From Hydrangea macrophylla (Eukaryota > Streptophyta > Magnoliopsida > Cornales > Hydrangeaceae), in the NCBI GenBank assembly GCA_033977485.1, contig CM066998.1, positions 55,456,274 to 55,520,273 of the forward strand: a stretch of 64,000 bases of DNA, in the 5' to 3' direction. Shown here piece after piece: positions 21,946 through 33,385 of the stretch (position 1 is the stretch's first letter; each line of letters starts with the position of its first letter). The translations under genes were made by a program, and so were the position numbers. The notes beneath the pieces are model-generated. The model was not told where the DNA came from, did not search any database, and saw only the letters and a program-made list of their open reading frames with translations.

Positions 21946-22975
21946 GCAGTTTCATCATCTTCCTCGTTTTTCCCCTGTTTTCAATTTCAAACTGTGTTTT
22001 TACCCATTTTCAGATTCTGTTTCAAACATGTCGTGTATTATATGGATCTCTTCGGTTTTCCACGTAGATTACGAATATGCAATCAATTTTAACTAATACA
22101 GATTGTATCTCTAGCTATTTGTGATTAAAGTAAGGGTGTCAAAACTTTAAATTAACGGTACGTCACGATACGGATGAATTACTGCGTAGGATTCGAACCA
22201 CAGCTTATTGGGACTGAGATCTTCCATAATCAATTCACGGAATTGATTTTGGTTGAGTTTTGTAAAACTCCAATTCAAAGCTTCAATGGTGTTTATATAT
22301 ATACACATATACACGGATATATACACTGAATTATACATATATATATGTGGCGAGTGAGTTTATAATACTCACTGAGGGCAATTATACAGAGAATTGAGAC
22401 TGAGAGTTTTCCGCCGAAGTTTCCGCCGTCGATTCCGTCGTTCAATCTCTACTTCTCCGTTCTTGATTTTATCTTGAGATATATATATATATAACTATGT
22501 ATGTATGTGACTGAATATATGTATATATATAATCTGTATGTGTGTTATGTGTATGTGTTCTTGAGAGAGTTGAGAGATGCAGAGAGTGAAAGAGGAGAGA
22601 CTGTGAGATTGAGAGAGAGAGACACTGATATATAACGTATGTGTTTTGGGCTCCAAGAAAGGAGAAGATTTCTCCCGGTGTGGTTGAGCTCACGTGCTCC
22701 CACACCCACGTCGCGGTAAAGACGCAGCTTAAAATCGAAACTTGTATAAACTGGTTGAAATAAACATACAGAAATCATATTCGTGTAGAAATTAAATTCC
22801 CGGTTTATACAAAAATATAGATATTGATTTTGAAATCACAGAAAATATTTTCTATATTTAAGAAAATTACAGTTTGACCCCCAAATAAATATTACAAAGA
22901 GAAATTAAATCAAATACTCATGGAATTGAAATGCAATATTTATTTATTAATGAAACAGAAATACAGGGTGTTACA

Positions 22976-23011
22976 CTCTACCCACCTTAACAGAGATTTC
23001 GCCCTGAAATC
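22976..23011 (-). other. Polypurine tract and pre-PPT hairpin of element X
   Basis: The minus strand reads GGTGGGTAGAG directly before the LTR (polypurine tract, primer of plus-strand DNA). About 20 nt upstream is a hairpin with arms GATTTC/GAAATC (22995-23011) around an AGGGC loop. Y has the same hairpin with a GGGAC loop at 33361-33377. Confidence 0.75.
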
Positions 23012-23019
23012 TGAGCTAA

Positions 23020-23660
23020 CTAGTCCTGAAACAACTCGGGGTATCTAGTCCTCATGTCTGACTCTAATTCCCACGACGCCTCTCCCTCGTCATGATGCCT
23101 CCACTGAACCTTAACTAAAGGAACGTCTCTTCTTCTCAGCCTCTTGATACTCTGGTCAAGAATCCTCACAGGTCTATCCTTGTAGACAACATTCTGACTT
23201 GTCTCAATATCATCAAAATTAACCACATGTGAAGGATCCCGTATGTATTTCCTTAACATACTGACATGGAACACGTTATGAACACCAGACATCTTTGGTG
23301 GCAACGTGAGTCGATAAGCCACTTTTCCAACTCGCTTCAGTACCTCAAATGGTCCAATGAAACAAGGTGCCAACTTTCCTCTTTTCTGACCAAAACGTAC
23401 TACTCCCCAAACAGGTGAAACCTTAAGGAGTACGTGATCACCGATACTGAACTCCAAGTCCTTTCAACGTCGATCTGCATAACTCTTGTGCCTACTCTGT
23501 GCAGTTTTCATTCTTTCTTTGACCAGTGAAATCTTCTCATTAGTCTCTCTTACTAACTCTGGTCCCAAAAGTTCGGTGTCTCCCACTTCGGCCTAACACA
23601 ATGGAGATCGACATGGTCGTCCGTACAAGGCTTCAAACGGTGCCATCCCAATACTCGAGT
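23020..23660 (-). pseudogene. Element X integrase C-terminus and chromodomain
   Basis: From the Z insertion the minus strand continues [16 protein letters not shown], then HKSYADR, the GPFE module (FIGPFEVLKRVGKVAYRL) and [13 protein letters not shown]. It ends with a chromodomain ([15 protein letters not shown]...RYPELFQD). Chromodomains on chromovirus integrases steer insertion to marked chromatin. A TAG in place of Trp (PLC*AEVG) and a TGA in place of Arg (ADRR*KDLEF) disrupt the frame; both fit C-to-T or G-to-A change. Confidence 0.88.
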
Positions 23661-23665
23661 GATAA

Positions 23666-25125
23666 TGTCACACCCGTTCCAGAAATTCATGGTTTTGAAA
23701 AATGCATCATTTGAGATTTTGAAATTATTAATGTTATTAATAATTTGATTTGAGGTTGACTGTGAGTCAACGGTAAGGTGTCAGTGAAGACACGGGAACA
23801 TGGCAGTTCATATTGCATGGACATGACTAAATGACATTTATATGATTTAAATGTTATTTGACTTTATCTGGTATTTGATGAATAGTAATTTTATTTGTGT
23901 TGTGGGAATTCTGGTAATCTTAGATATTATTATATCATTTGGAAAACTGTAGTGAGAACGTGCGTGATACGTTAATTGAAAAGGTAGGTGGTGTAGAGAT
24001 TCCACTTAATTGAGTTTTCGGACGTCATTTTTGGACCCAAACGAAACCTAGTCGAAAACTTTTGTAAATTATAATTTTCAGTTGTAAAGGCATAAAATGG
24101 ACGTGGGTGAAGTTTCAGGAATTAATTAGAAGTTTTGAGAAACTTGCGGGGAGGTAAACACGATTTCCGATAAGTTTTTCTATAAATAGTGATGGATGAG
24201 ATTTCATCTCATCCAAATCCTTCTAAATATCTAAAGAGAGGAGAGAGAAAGGGAGATTGAGCCAACGGGCTTTGCGACGCCGATCGACGACCGTTCGTCC
24301 GTCAGTTTTTCACCAAATTTAAGATTTGAACTCGTGGAGGTAAGATCTACGTTTTGATATCACTTAGGCCGTGTTTGGCCAACTTTTGTAAAAAATAGTA
24401 ATTTTGGACTTTTGGGAAAAACAGGTATAAACTTGTACAAGGATTTAAATATTGTAGTATGTTGCAATAGAAACATGGATTAGCTTCTCAGTATTGTAAT
24501 CTCGTAATTAAACACCTGTAACTGTGTTTTAGTATGTTGAAATCAGTTGTGGTTGTGATTGTTGTTGGTTTTGAGTAGTAGGACTTATTAATTTCCAGCA
24601 CAGGGCTGCCAGCAGAGGAGCAGTCGACTGAACCCCCTGATCAGTCGACTGGATCTCGTGTATTTGGGATACTGTAAGTGAATATCAGAGAAGCAGTCGA
24701 CTGAACCCCTTGGGCAGTCGACTGAACACTGTTGATTTTAGCTACTGCTTCCTTTGATTGAAAAGCAGTCGACTGGATCCCCAGATCAGTCGACTGGACC
24801 TCTTTGCTATATGATGTATTTTTGGTTCTGCTTAACACAGTCGACGGAGCAGTCGACTGGACCCTAGTGCAGTCGACGGGGCAGTCGACTGAACCTCTGT
24901 TTTCAAAACTATTTTTCTTTGAATGTGTTTTCAATGGCCAAAACTTTTTATGACTCTAATTTCAATGTATTTTACAATACAGAGGGGAACGTTTCCTAAG
25001 TTTTAATATACCCAGGGTTGTTTTATAGAAGTCCTTTCCGTTGCGTATTATTAGATGATGTTTGGATGAGCCTTGGTGGCGTGCCACGTGTCCTATTTCC
25101 ACGCGTAGTGGGATGGGTCGTGACA
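23666..25125 (+). repeat. 5' LTR of element Z
   Basis: 1460 bp, TGTCACACCCG...GGGTCGTGACA. It has a probable TATA box near 24180 (TTCTATAAATAG) and the palindrome array at 24621-24891. Confidence 0.92.
24621..24891. repeat. Regular array of CAGTCGACTG palindromes in the Z LTR
   Basis: Ten copies start at 24621, 24642, 24694, 24715, 24766, 24787, 24838, 24850, 24870 and 24882; eight are the perfect 10-bp palindrome and two end CGG. Three pairs are spaced 21 bp and recur every 72-73 bp; the last two pairs are spaced 12 bp. The partner LTR has the array from 30150, with two copies mutated. Confidence 0.93.
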
Positions 25126-25720
25126 TTTATTGGTATCAGAGCTATAGGTAACAAAACTTTGGGAACGTTCGACGAGGAGTGGAGTGTTGAGTGAATTGTC
25201 ACATGTTCTAGATTGCATCCATACATTGTAGAGATGTTTGATGCATATGGTATGTTGTTATACATACATGATTATGTTATTGTCATACATACATAGCATT
25301 TATGCATTTGTGAATCGGTGGAATCATACGGATGTAGAGCTGTGTGATGAGGTGAAGTTATCATGAGTTATCATAGACAGCGTGTTTGGCAAGAGGAAAA
25401 GATGAGATTTTGGTAGTGATGAACAGTGGAAATTTCTAAGCGAAAAGAAAATGGTTTTGATTGACTGTTGATGTTCTTAATGTTAGTGACGAGTGTCCTT
25501 TGGGAGATCTTACCGAGAACGAAGTCGAGTAGTAAACGTCAGAGAAGATTTCCGTATAGTTCACCTAGAGAATGAAAGTGAGTGTTGTGGTTGAGTTTTG
25601 AGATTAGAAGCATACTTCAGACATGGGATGCACGTCATGATGCGAGGGAAAAGGGATGACCAGCTGGGGGTTTATGATAGAAAAATAATTCAGCAGTATG
25701 TATTGCTCGTGTATGGGACC

Positions 25721-26010
25721 GGTGAGGAATCTCTCACCTTATCTTACGATGTTAACCTACGGTACAATCGTACGAGGTTATCTTATGATGTATCTTACGG
25801 TATATACGGTGTGTATTGGGTAGTTGAAGAATCTTTCAACTTATTGTGCGGTATATGGTATGTATTGGATGGTTGAGGAATCTCTCAACCTATCTTACGG
25901 TATGTATTGGACGGTTGAGGAATCTCTCAACCTATCTTGTGGAATGTATTGGGGATTGGGCAATATCTCTACGAGTTATCAGTATTGTGATTGTTGAGGA
26001 ATCTCTCAAC
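25721..26010 (+). repeat. Five hairpins with a constant GAATCT loop in the Z leader
   Basis: GGTGAG-GAATCT-CTCACC (25721), AGTTGAA-GAATCT-TTCAACT (25822), GGTTGAG-GAATCT-CTCAACC (25871 and 25913) and GTTGAG-GAATCT-CTCAAC (25993). The loop is constant while the stem changes on both sides. They lie 0.6-0.9 kb after the primer site, where packaging or leader structures occur in retroelements. Confidence 0.85.
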
Positions 26011-29000
26011 TGAACCTGGTTTCAAATAGTCGTAGCACTATAACAAATACAGATGCAGTGTAGGGATTTGTAACGAATGCTATTGAGTTAATAGTATAAA
26101 GAAAATTGTTGGAATTGAAGGTTGACCTAAGATGAGAATTATGAATGGAAATGATAGAGTATGAGTGAATAGTTTGAGCTTATAGATAGTCGAAGGTTAA
26201 CTGATGAGATGATGAGACTTCTTGAGTGGTTTCCTAGACTCGATGGTTATGCCCGTAGAAATGCAACAATGAGGATGATGACTGATGTTGAAGGGCAACA
26301 TAGGTCGGAGGATAAATTGTGGGGGTCTTGGTGAGAAACAAATAAATGGACATGCATAGTAATGAAATTTCGTTGGTGTTTCGAGATGGTTCCCTAAAGG
26401 AAATGGAATAAAGGAAGTAAGAAGACGAGACCAGAAATAACAGGTGAAAGGGATTGATCAAAATGTGACAGAAGTCCAGAGGAACCGAATTGATAATTCG
26501 ATAACGTAAGGATAAGAGGATCTTGATAGAGAAATTCTATGGAAAGGTTGATGGAGAAAAAAAAAATGGACAAAATATACAGAGTAATAAGATTCCCTGA
26601 TATTTTGCCGGGGGTTGTCGGAAGAAATAGAATAAAAGGGAGTAAGATTAGGAGACTGAGAATAAAAGATAAGTGTGAATTATGGAACGTGATAAGAAAC
26701 TCAGAGAAATCGAGTGGATATTTGGATATCATGGGGATGAGAGTACTTTGATAAAAAGCTTGTCGTGAAGGTGGTTATCACAAAGGGGTGAAGTACGGGC
26801 GATTTAAACCTGGATTTTTAACGTATTTTCAAAATAAAACAAAAATCTTTCCTTTGAATGCTTTTAAAATATCGTTGAGTATTTAACACAAGATACTATC
26901 AGCATGACGCTAGAGTACAACAGGTATTACGATAATGAACAAGAGCGGTTGTGGGAACGATAGACGGGTAGAGAGACTTTGGGTAAGTCAATGTAGAGAA
27001 GTGAAAATATGAATCGAGAAAATGAAGCTTTAATGAGTAAATGAACGGGGACAGTTGTGTGGAATGAAGACTTGGTAGTACGTTGAGTACGTTATCAGAT
27101 ATGATAGCGGGAATGGGAGGCTAATAGAGTACAGTGCTGGACGGAATGGGAAGCTATCTCAGTGTCCTGGATTCCAACGAGGTTGGAGAGTTTTGAGAAT
27201 GTCGAATGTCACCCTAAGAAAATTTTAAAGTTTTAAATTGTTTTAAAATAAAACTTTCGTTGAGCAAGAAAATTTGTTTTAAATACTTGTGATTAGGTAT
27301 CAAGTAGACCTTGGAAGATGGGTATCGTGGAAGGATATGGTATGCTTTGTGCTTGGGATATAACGGTGGGTATCAAACGAATGAGTCCTATGTGGGCAGA
27401 TCGTGAACTTAGGAATTCTAAAGGAGTTGGTGAAATGTCGTGTACCTGAATTTGGCTAATTGGAAATCGATATATAAATTATTGAACACAGTGATGCTAT
27501 AATGTTTGTGGGAAGATTTAAATTATCGGCTTATCCTCAGATTGTATGAGGGGATTGTATTAATGCTGTTAGCGATAGGTTATTCAAGAATAATGGATGG
27601 GAGACCCGGATAACATAAATGAAGGACTAGAAAGTTAAATTGGAAATTGAGTTAGATTCAACTACGGTTATGAAACATGGAATGTCGGAATGAGGTATAG
27701 TGCCTTGAGATGTTATACGAAGAATATATGCTTAGTGTGAACGGTTGTCAGGAACTCGGTGAGAGTTAAGATACAGAAGTGTGATCGATATGGATTTGTA
27801 CTAAGGTGAAAGTGAAACACCAGAGACTTATAGAGTTGTAAACTACATAAACGGTAGTGGATCTACCTGGACTGATATGAGAATGGACTACATTGCAGTT
27901 GAGATCTTCGAAAGAAAAAGTGATTGGCTCAGAGTGTGAGTACACTAGGTAAACATGATGGATTGTGAATGATCAACGGATTGTGATAAAAACAGGGTAT
28001 GTTCTGAACAAGAGGATATGTTTGATAAACTATGTGGTACGTGCATGATTGGCTAAGTCAAATTTTGATTAACAATGCTATTCGTTACGATGGATATTGG
28101 GGTGGTGGTGTTGAGAAAGAGATGAGGTATTCTGTGAGATTTCAAAATAGTTGTTTTAAAAACCTGAATGAGAAATGTATTGGACTTTGTTAAACATTTT
28201 AAAGTGAATGTTAGGGGTAACCTTCTATGTTAATTGACGATAGTTTGAGTACAAACTTGGGAGTGATGAACGACGAATGTGGTTGACCTCACTATAAGTG
28301 ATTTGGGACATGTGTAGACTCGAACGAGTGAAATGGTGTGAAATTTTCAATAGAGAATTTGATTGATACTTTACGAGGCACAAGTGATGGGAGTTATGAG
28401 GTTGGTAAAACCGGAATGGAATGATAAGTATTATGAAAATTAGAGAGGATATTAGTGCGACGCACTACCGACTAAGTGTTATTCATTGAATTGATGTTAT
28501 TGTGATATGGCGTTCTGGGGAAGAAAGAGTGTGATTGATAAGAACTTGGAAGTCGTTTGAAATGCGTATAGTGCTACAAGTGGTTGGGGATTGGCAGAGT
28601 AAGGGATTGAATCCATAGTATGTGAAACAATTGATTGAAGCATTGACTTATCAACGTGGTATATATGTATGATAGTGCTCAGTTGTGGTTCACTTCGGGA
28701 TGAAGAATCGTGTATGATTGTGCACCAACTAAGACGTGTTGTCAACGACTTGTAGTCGAAAAACAAGATAGGTGAATGAGAGATGAATTATTTCCTTGGG
28801 TGGAGTATAGTGATGAAACTTTTGAATTCCGGAAAGGAAATGTGACACGTACGATGAGATGATACATGAGTTGACTTTGTGATGTCGTGAGGTGAGTTAA
28901 TGTCAGGTATGACTATTGGGTAAGTTTCACTCAGGTGTTGATATTCTTATCTATTGAGATGCTTCGGAGTATTGCTAGGATTCTATTTGAATCTCCTATC

Positions 29001-29158
29001 AGATCGAAATGGAGGCTCTGAGGATTTATTTTCCTTAAGAGCCTGAGGATTTATTTTCCTTGTGAGACTGTGACTTCTCAGTGAAGTGATTGGTTTGTGT
29101 ATGAGGAAAATGTTGGAAGTACTTGTGTGAAGTCTTGGTGACTCACGAAGATGGTTTA

Positions 29159-29194
29159 AGTTTGGGGACAAACTTCCTTTTTGGAGGGGAGAGT
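29159..29194 (+). other. Pre-PPT hairpin and polypurine tract of element Z
   Basis: AGTTTG-GGGA-CAAACT at 29159-29174, then a purine-rich tract ending GGAGGGGAGAGT at the LTR border. Element W has the same hairpin and spacing. Confidence 0.8.
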
Positions 29195-30654
29195 TGTCAC
29201 ACCCGTTCCAGAAATTCATGGTTTTGAAAAATGCATCATTTGAGATTTTGAAATTATTAATGTTATTAATAATTTGATTTGAGGTTGACTGTGAGTCAAC
29301 GGTAAGGTGTCAGTGAGGACACGGGAACATGGCAGTTCATATTGCATGGACATGACTAAATGACATTTATATGATTTAAATGTTATTTGACTTTATCTGG
29401 TATTTGATGAATAGTAATTTTATTTGTGTTGTGGGAATTCTGGTAATCTTAGATATTGTTATATCATTTGGAGAACTGTAGTGAGAACGTGCGTGATACG
29501 TTAATTGAAAAGGTAGGTGGTGTAGAGATTCCACTTAATTGAGTTTTCGGACGTCATTTTTGGACCCAAACGAAACCTAGTCGAAAACTTTTGTAAATTA
29601 TAATTTTCAGTCGTAAAGGCATAAAATGGACGTGGGTGAAGTTTCAGGAATTAATTAGAAGTTTTGAGAAACTTGCGGGGAGGTAAACACGATTTCCGAT
29701 AAGTTTTTCTATAAATAGTGATGGATGAGATTTCATCTCATCCAAATCCTTCTAAATATCTAAAGAGAGGAGAGAGAAAGGGAGATTGAGCCAACGGGCT
29801 TTGCGACGCCGATCGACGACCGTTCGTCCGTCAGTTTTTCACCAAATTTAAAATTTGAACTCGTGGAGGTAAGATCTACGTTTTGATATCACTTAGGCCG
29901 TGTTTGGCCAACTTTTGTAAAAAATAGTAATTTTGGACTTTTGGGAAAAACAGGTATAAACTTGTACAAGGATTTGAATATTGTAGTATGTTGTAATAGA
30001 AACATGGATTAGCTTCTCAGTATTGTAATCTCGTAATTGAACGCCTGTAACTGTGTTTTAGTATGTTGAAATCAGTTGTGGTTGTGATTGTTGTTGGTTT
30101 TGAGTAGTAGGACTTGTTAATTTCCAGCACAGGGCTGCCAGCAGAGGAGCAGTCGACTGAACCCCCTGATCAATCGACTGGATCTCGTGTATTTGGGATA
30201 CTGTAAGTGAATATCAGAGAAGCAGTCGACTGAACCCCTTGGGCAGTCGACTGAACACTGTTGATTTTAGCTACTGCTTCCTTTGATTGAAAAGCAGTCG
30301 ACTGGATCCCCAGATCAGTCGACTGGACCTCTTTGCTATATGATGTATTTTTGGTTCTGCTTAACACAGTCGACGGAGCAGTCGATTGGACCCTAGTGCA
30401 GTCGACGGGGCAGTCGACTGAACCTCTGTTTTCAAAACTATTTTTCTTTGAATGTGTTTTCAATGGCCAAAACTTTTTATGACTCTAATTTCAATGTATT
30501 TTACAATACAGAGGGGAACATTTCCTAAGTTTTAATATACCCAGGGTTGTTTTATAGAAGTCCTTTCCGCTGCGTATTATTAGATGATGTTTGGATGAGC
30601 CTTGGTGGCATGCCACGTGTCCTATTTCCACGCGTAGTGGGATGGGTCGTGACA
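29195..30654 (+). repeat. 3' LTR of element Z
   Basis: Same length as the 5' LTR; the differences noticed by eye are all transitions, including CAGTCGACTG to CAATCGACTG and CAGTCGATTG in the palindrome array. Confidence 0.92.
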
Positions 30655-30659
30655 GATAA

Positions 30660-30892
30660 CTGTTGTTATACGCAAATTCAACCAACGGCAAGTGCATCTC
30701 CCAAGACTCTTCAAAGTCGATTGCATAAGCTCTGAGCATATCTTCCATAATCTGATTAACACGCTCGGTCTGTCCATCGGTCTGAGGATGGAAAGCAGTA
30801 CTCATCTTGAGCGAAGTCCCCATAGCCTTCTGCAAACTTTCCCAAAATCCCGAGGTAAAACGTGCATCGCGATCTGATACAATCGACACAGG
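30660..30892 (-). pseudogene. Element X integrase segment between Y and Z
   Basis: A 233-bp piece of the X integrase core on the minus strand: [20 protein letters not shown], then [18 protein letters not shown] and FAYNNSY. It carries the second catalytic Asp and the catalytic Glu. It is bounded by the two insertion sites with target duplications cgcac (Y, 30893-30897) and gataa (Z, 30655-30659). Confidence 0.9.
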
Positions 30893-30897
30893 CGCAC

Positions 30898-33341
30898 TGT
30901 CACGCCCCGACGTAGCATAATTCAGGAAAGCATTTAATTTCCTTTATGGACTCGTAGGTCGTGACAAGTGAGTATGACCAATTGTCCCTGCAACAAATAA
31001 CTTAACAACATTTCTAGAGCAAAGGATACTAACAAAACATAACCTCCACAATTAAAACTTACTAACTATTACAGCAGTCATAAACTTAGGCACAAAACGC
31101 CTTATTCAAATGTCTAAAGCTAGTTTATTACAAACCCAAATTAAAAGACATAGGAAATATAAAGCAGCCTCCTGGAAAGTCTCCTGACTCTAAGTAGCAT
31201 AGTCAAAATACCCTGGCTGCTCCTGACCCTGAAAATCTGGACATACAGTCCAGGATGCATCAACGCCGTCAGCTTATGAAAGCTGGTGAGCAAAATAAAC
31301 AAGTGCTCGCAATGTATATATATAAACATATAAACAACGGTGCAATTTAATTTTAAAAGCAATAGATTCAAGGTTCCAATCCCAACATAAGTCACGGGGG
31401 AATAAAGAAAGCAATAAATATGCGACCATGCATGAACAATGTAATATCTCATCTTTCTGACTCTTTTCTCTCAACAAAACTCAACACAACCAAACCATTA
31501 TCTCAGATACCAGGAATACTATCCGATCGATATCCAAAACAGCACACCAAACTATCGCTTCAGATACCAGGAATAATATCCGATCGATATCTAAGCCACA
31601 CTCAATACCATCATTTCGGATACCAGGAATAATATCTGATCAATATCCGAAACAAGCGCCTTAGATACCAGGAATAATATCCGATCGATATCTAAGCCGT
31701 ACACCACACTATCACCATTGCTTCGGATATCAGGAATATTATCCGATCAATATCCGAAACGCGTGCCTTAGATATCAGGAATACTATCCGATCGATATCT
31801 AAGTCGTACACAACACTGTCGCCTCCAATACCAGGAATACTATCCGATCGATATTGAGGTCGCACACCAGACCGCCACCCTTTACTCTTTTCACGCTTTC
31901 TCACACACATGCATGTTGACACAACCTCAACCCTAATATGCATGTCAATGTTTCATAAATAACACCATTAATAAATCACAAAGCCGGATAATCGTACGAG
32001 CATAAATTTTGGCCTTAGTTGTTCTGTTTCGTACAATTCTTAGAACATAGACCCTTAAAACAATATATTTGCCAAACAGTTCTTTAAAAACTTTCAAAAT
32101 CTTTTCCAAACAGTCCCTAATAAGAAAATACAAAAACTGCTCAAACTGCCAGGTCGCGCGAGCGGGTCGCGCGCGCGAAGGTGGAGAACAAATCGCGCGA
32201 GCGGGTCGCGCGAGCGAAGGGGGAGGACATATCGCGCGAGCGGGTCGCACGCGCGAAGGGGCAGAACAGGTCGCGCGAGCGGATCGCGCGCGCGAAGGGG
32301 AGGGATGGTCCGCGCGAGCGGGTCGCGCGCGCGGGTTCTTGCAGAATGTCATCTTCTTCGTTTTTTCCCCTGTTTCTGGTTTTCAAACTGAATTTTACCC
32401 ATTTCTGTTTTCTGTTTGTACCAGGACATGTAATATATGGATCTCCTCGATTTTCCGCGTAGATTAAGAATACGCGATCAATTTTAACTAATACGGATTG
32501 TATCGCTTAATTTTCACGATTAAAGTTAGAGTGTCAAAACTTTAAATCAACCGTTCGCCGCGATACAGATGAATTATTGCGTAGGATTCGAACCACAGCT
32601 TATTGGGACTAAGATCTTTCATTCCCAATTCATAAATTTCATTTTGGTTAAGATTTACAAAACTCCAATTTCAAGCTTCAATGGTGAAATACATATATAT
32701 ACACATATACACACCTATATATACTGACATACACGTATATAAACATGGCGAGTGAGTTTATAATACTCACAGAGGGCGTTAGTACAAAGAATTTGAGACC
32801 GAGAATATCCGCCGTAAATCCGTCGACAATTCCGTTGTTGAGAATTTCCCCGTACTTGATATATCAATATATATATATAACTATGAATGTGTGTATGAGT
32901 ATATCATATATGTGTGTGAGTGTGATTAACTTGGGAGGTCTTTAGAGAATTGAGAGAATTGAGAGATAGATATTGAGAGACTGTGTAAGAAAAAAAATGA
33001 GACACTGTGAGATACGTACACATATATATTGTTAGGAGTTGGGTGGCCTCCAAGTATACGAGAGATCATCCAGTGAGGTTGAGCTCACAAGCTCCCTCAC
33101 CCACAAGACGCGGTATAAACGCAGGTTAAAACATAAAATTGGCATTTTTCGATTGAAATGAAAATACAGAAAATTATATTAGCGTAGGAATAAATTCCCG
33201 GTTTGTACAAAAATATAGATATTGCTTTTGAAACTATAGAAAATATTTTGGAAATTACAGTTTGACCCCATATAAAAATTTCAAATAGAAATTTAAATGA
33301 AATATCATTTATTAAAAGAAAGTAAAATACAGGGCGTTACA
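30898..33341 (-). repeat. 3' LTR of element Y (LTR C)
   Basis: 2444 bp, TGTAACGCCC...GGGGCGTGACA on the minus strand. It contains the hairpin array (31501-31860) and CpG array (32150-32340). Its last ~180 bp (30898-31075) differ from LTR D, which matches X there. Confidence 0.92.
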
Positions 33342-33385
33342 CTCTACCCACCTTAACAGAGATTTCGTCCCGAAATCTGAGCTAA

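Larger units (their letters stand above)
20488..22975 (-). repeat. 3' LTR of element X (LTR A)
   Basis: 2488 bp, on the minus strand TGTAACACCC...GGGGCGTGACA. It holds two tandem arrays annotated separately (hairpins 21089-21450, CpG-rich 21742-21945) and a TA-rich promoter-like stretch near 22480-22535. A GGTTCGAATCC motif on the minus strand (22188-22198) resembles a Pol III B box but has no tRNA fold around it. Small substitutions and indels relative to LTR B show some age. Confidence 0.92.
25126..29194 (+). other. Interior of element Z, no coding sequence recognised
   Basis: After the primer site the region has no long open frame and no gag or pol motif on either strand. It holds the hairpin array at 25721-26010, and near the 3' end a hairpin (29159-29174) and polypurine tract. 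The remainder is AT-rich and unassigned. Confidence 0.7.
23666..30654 (+). mobile_element. Element Z: non-coding LTR element (LARD-like) in X integrase
   Basis: Two 1460-bp LTRs (23666-25125, 29195-30654) with target duplication gataa (23661-23665 and 30655-30659). The primer site TGGTATCAGAGC starts at 25131 and the polypurine tract GGAGGGGAGAG precedes 29195. The 4.07-kb interior has no recognisable gag or pol. Its LTR ends and the sequence around its polypurine tract match element W, so it was probably mobilised by a W-like chromovirus. By eye the LTRs differ at only about 15 sites, so it is the youngest well-dated insertion here. Confidence 0.9.

Noticed and set aside
21717..22067. Arginine-rich open frames (RASESRARRG type) on both strands of the X/Y LTRs
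   Set aside because: They come from the CpG-dense tandem repeat, occur in several frames and both strands, and have no start context or family match.
22188..22198. Pol III B-box-like GGTTCGAATCC on the minus strand of the X/Y LTRs
   Set aside because: No A box at the right distance and no cloverleaf around it, so not a tRNA gene or SINE.
24641..24934. Open frame over the palindrome array of Z (VQSTA/VDC repeats)
   Set aside because: Produced by the repeated palindrome, present in both LTRs, no start context and no protein motif.
25598..25876. 92-residue open frame in the interior of Z as a gag remnant
   Set aside because: It overlaps the hairpin array, has no capsid or zinc-knuckle motif, and is short enough to arise by chance.
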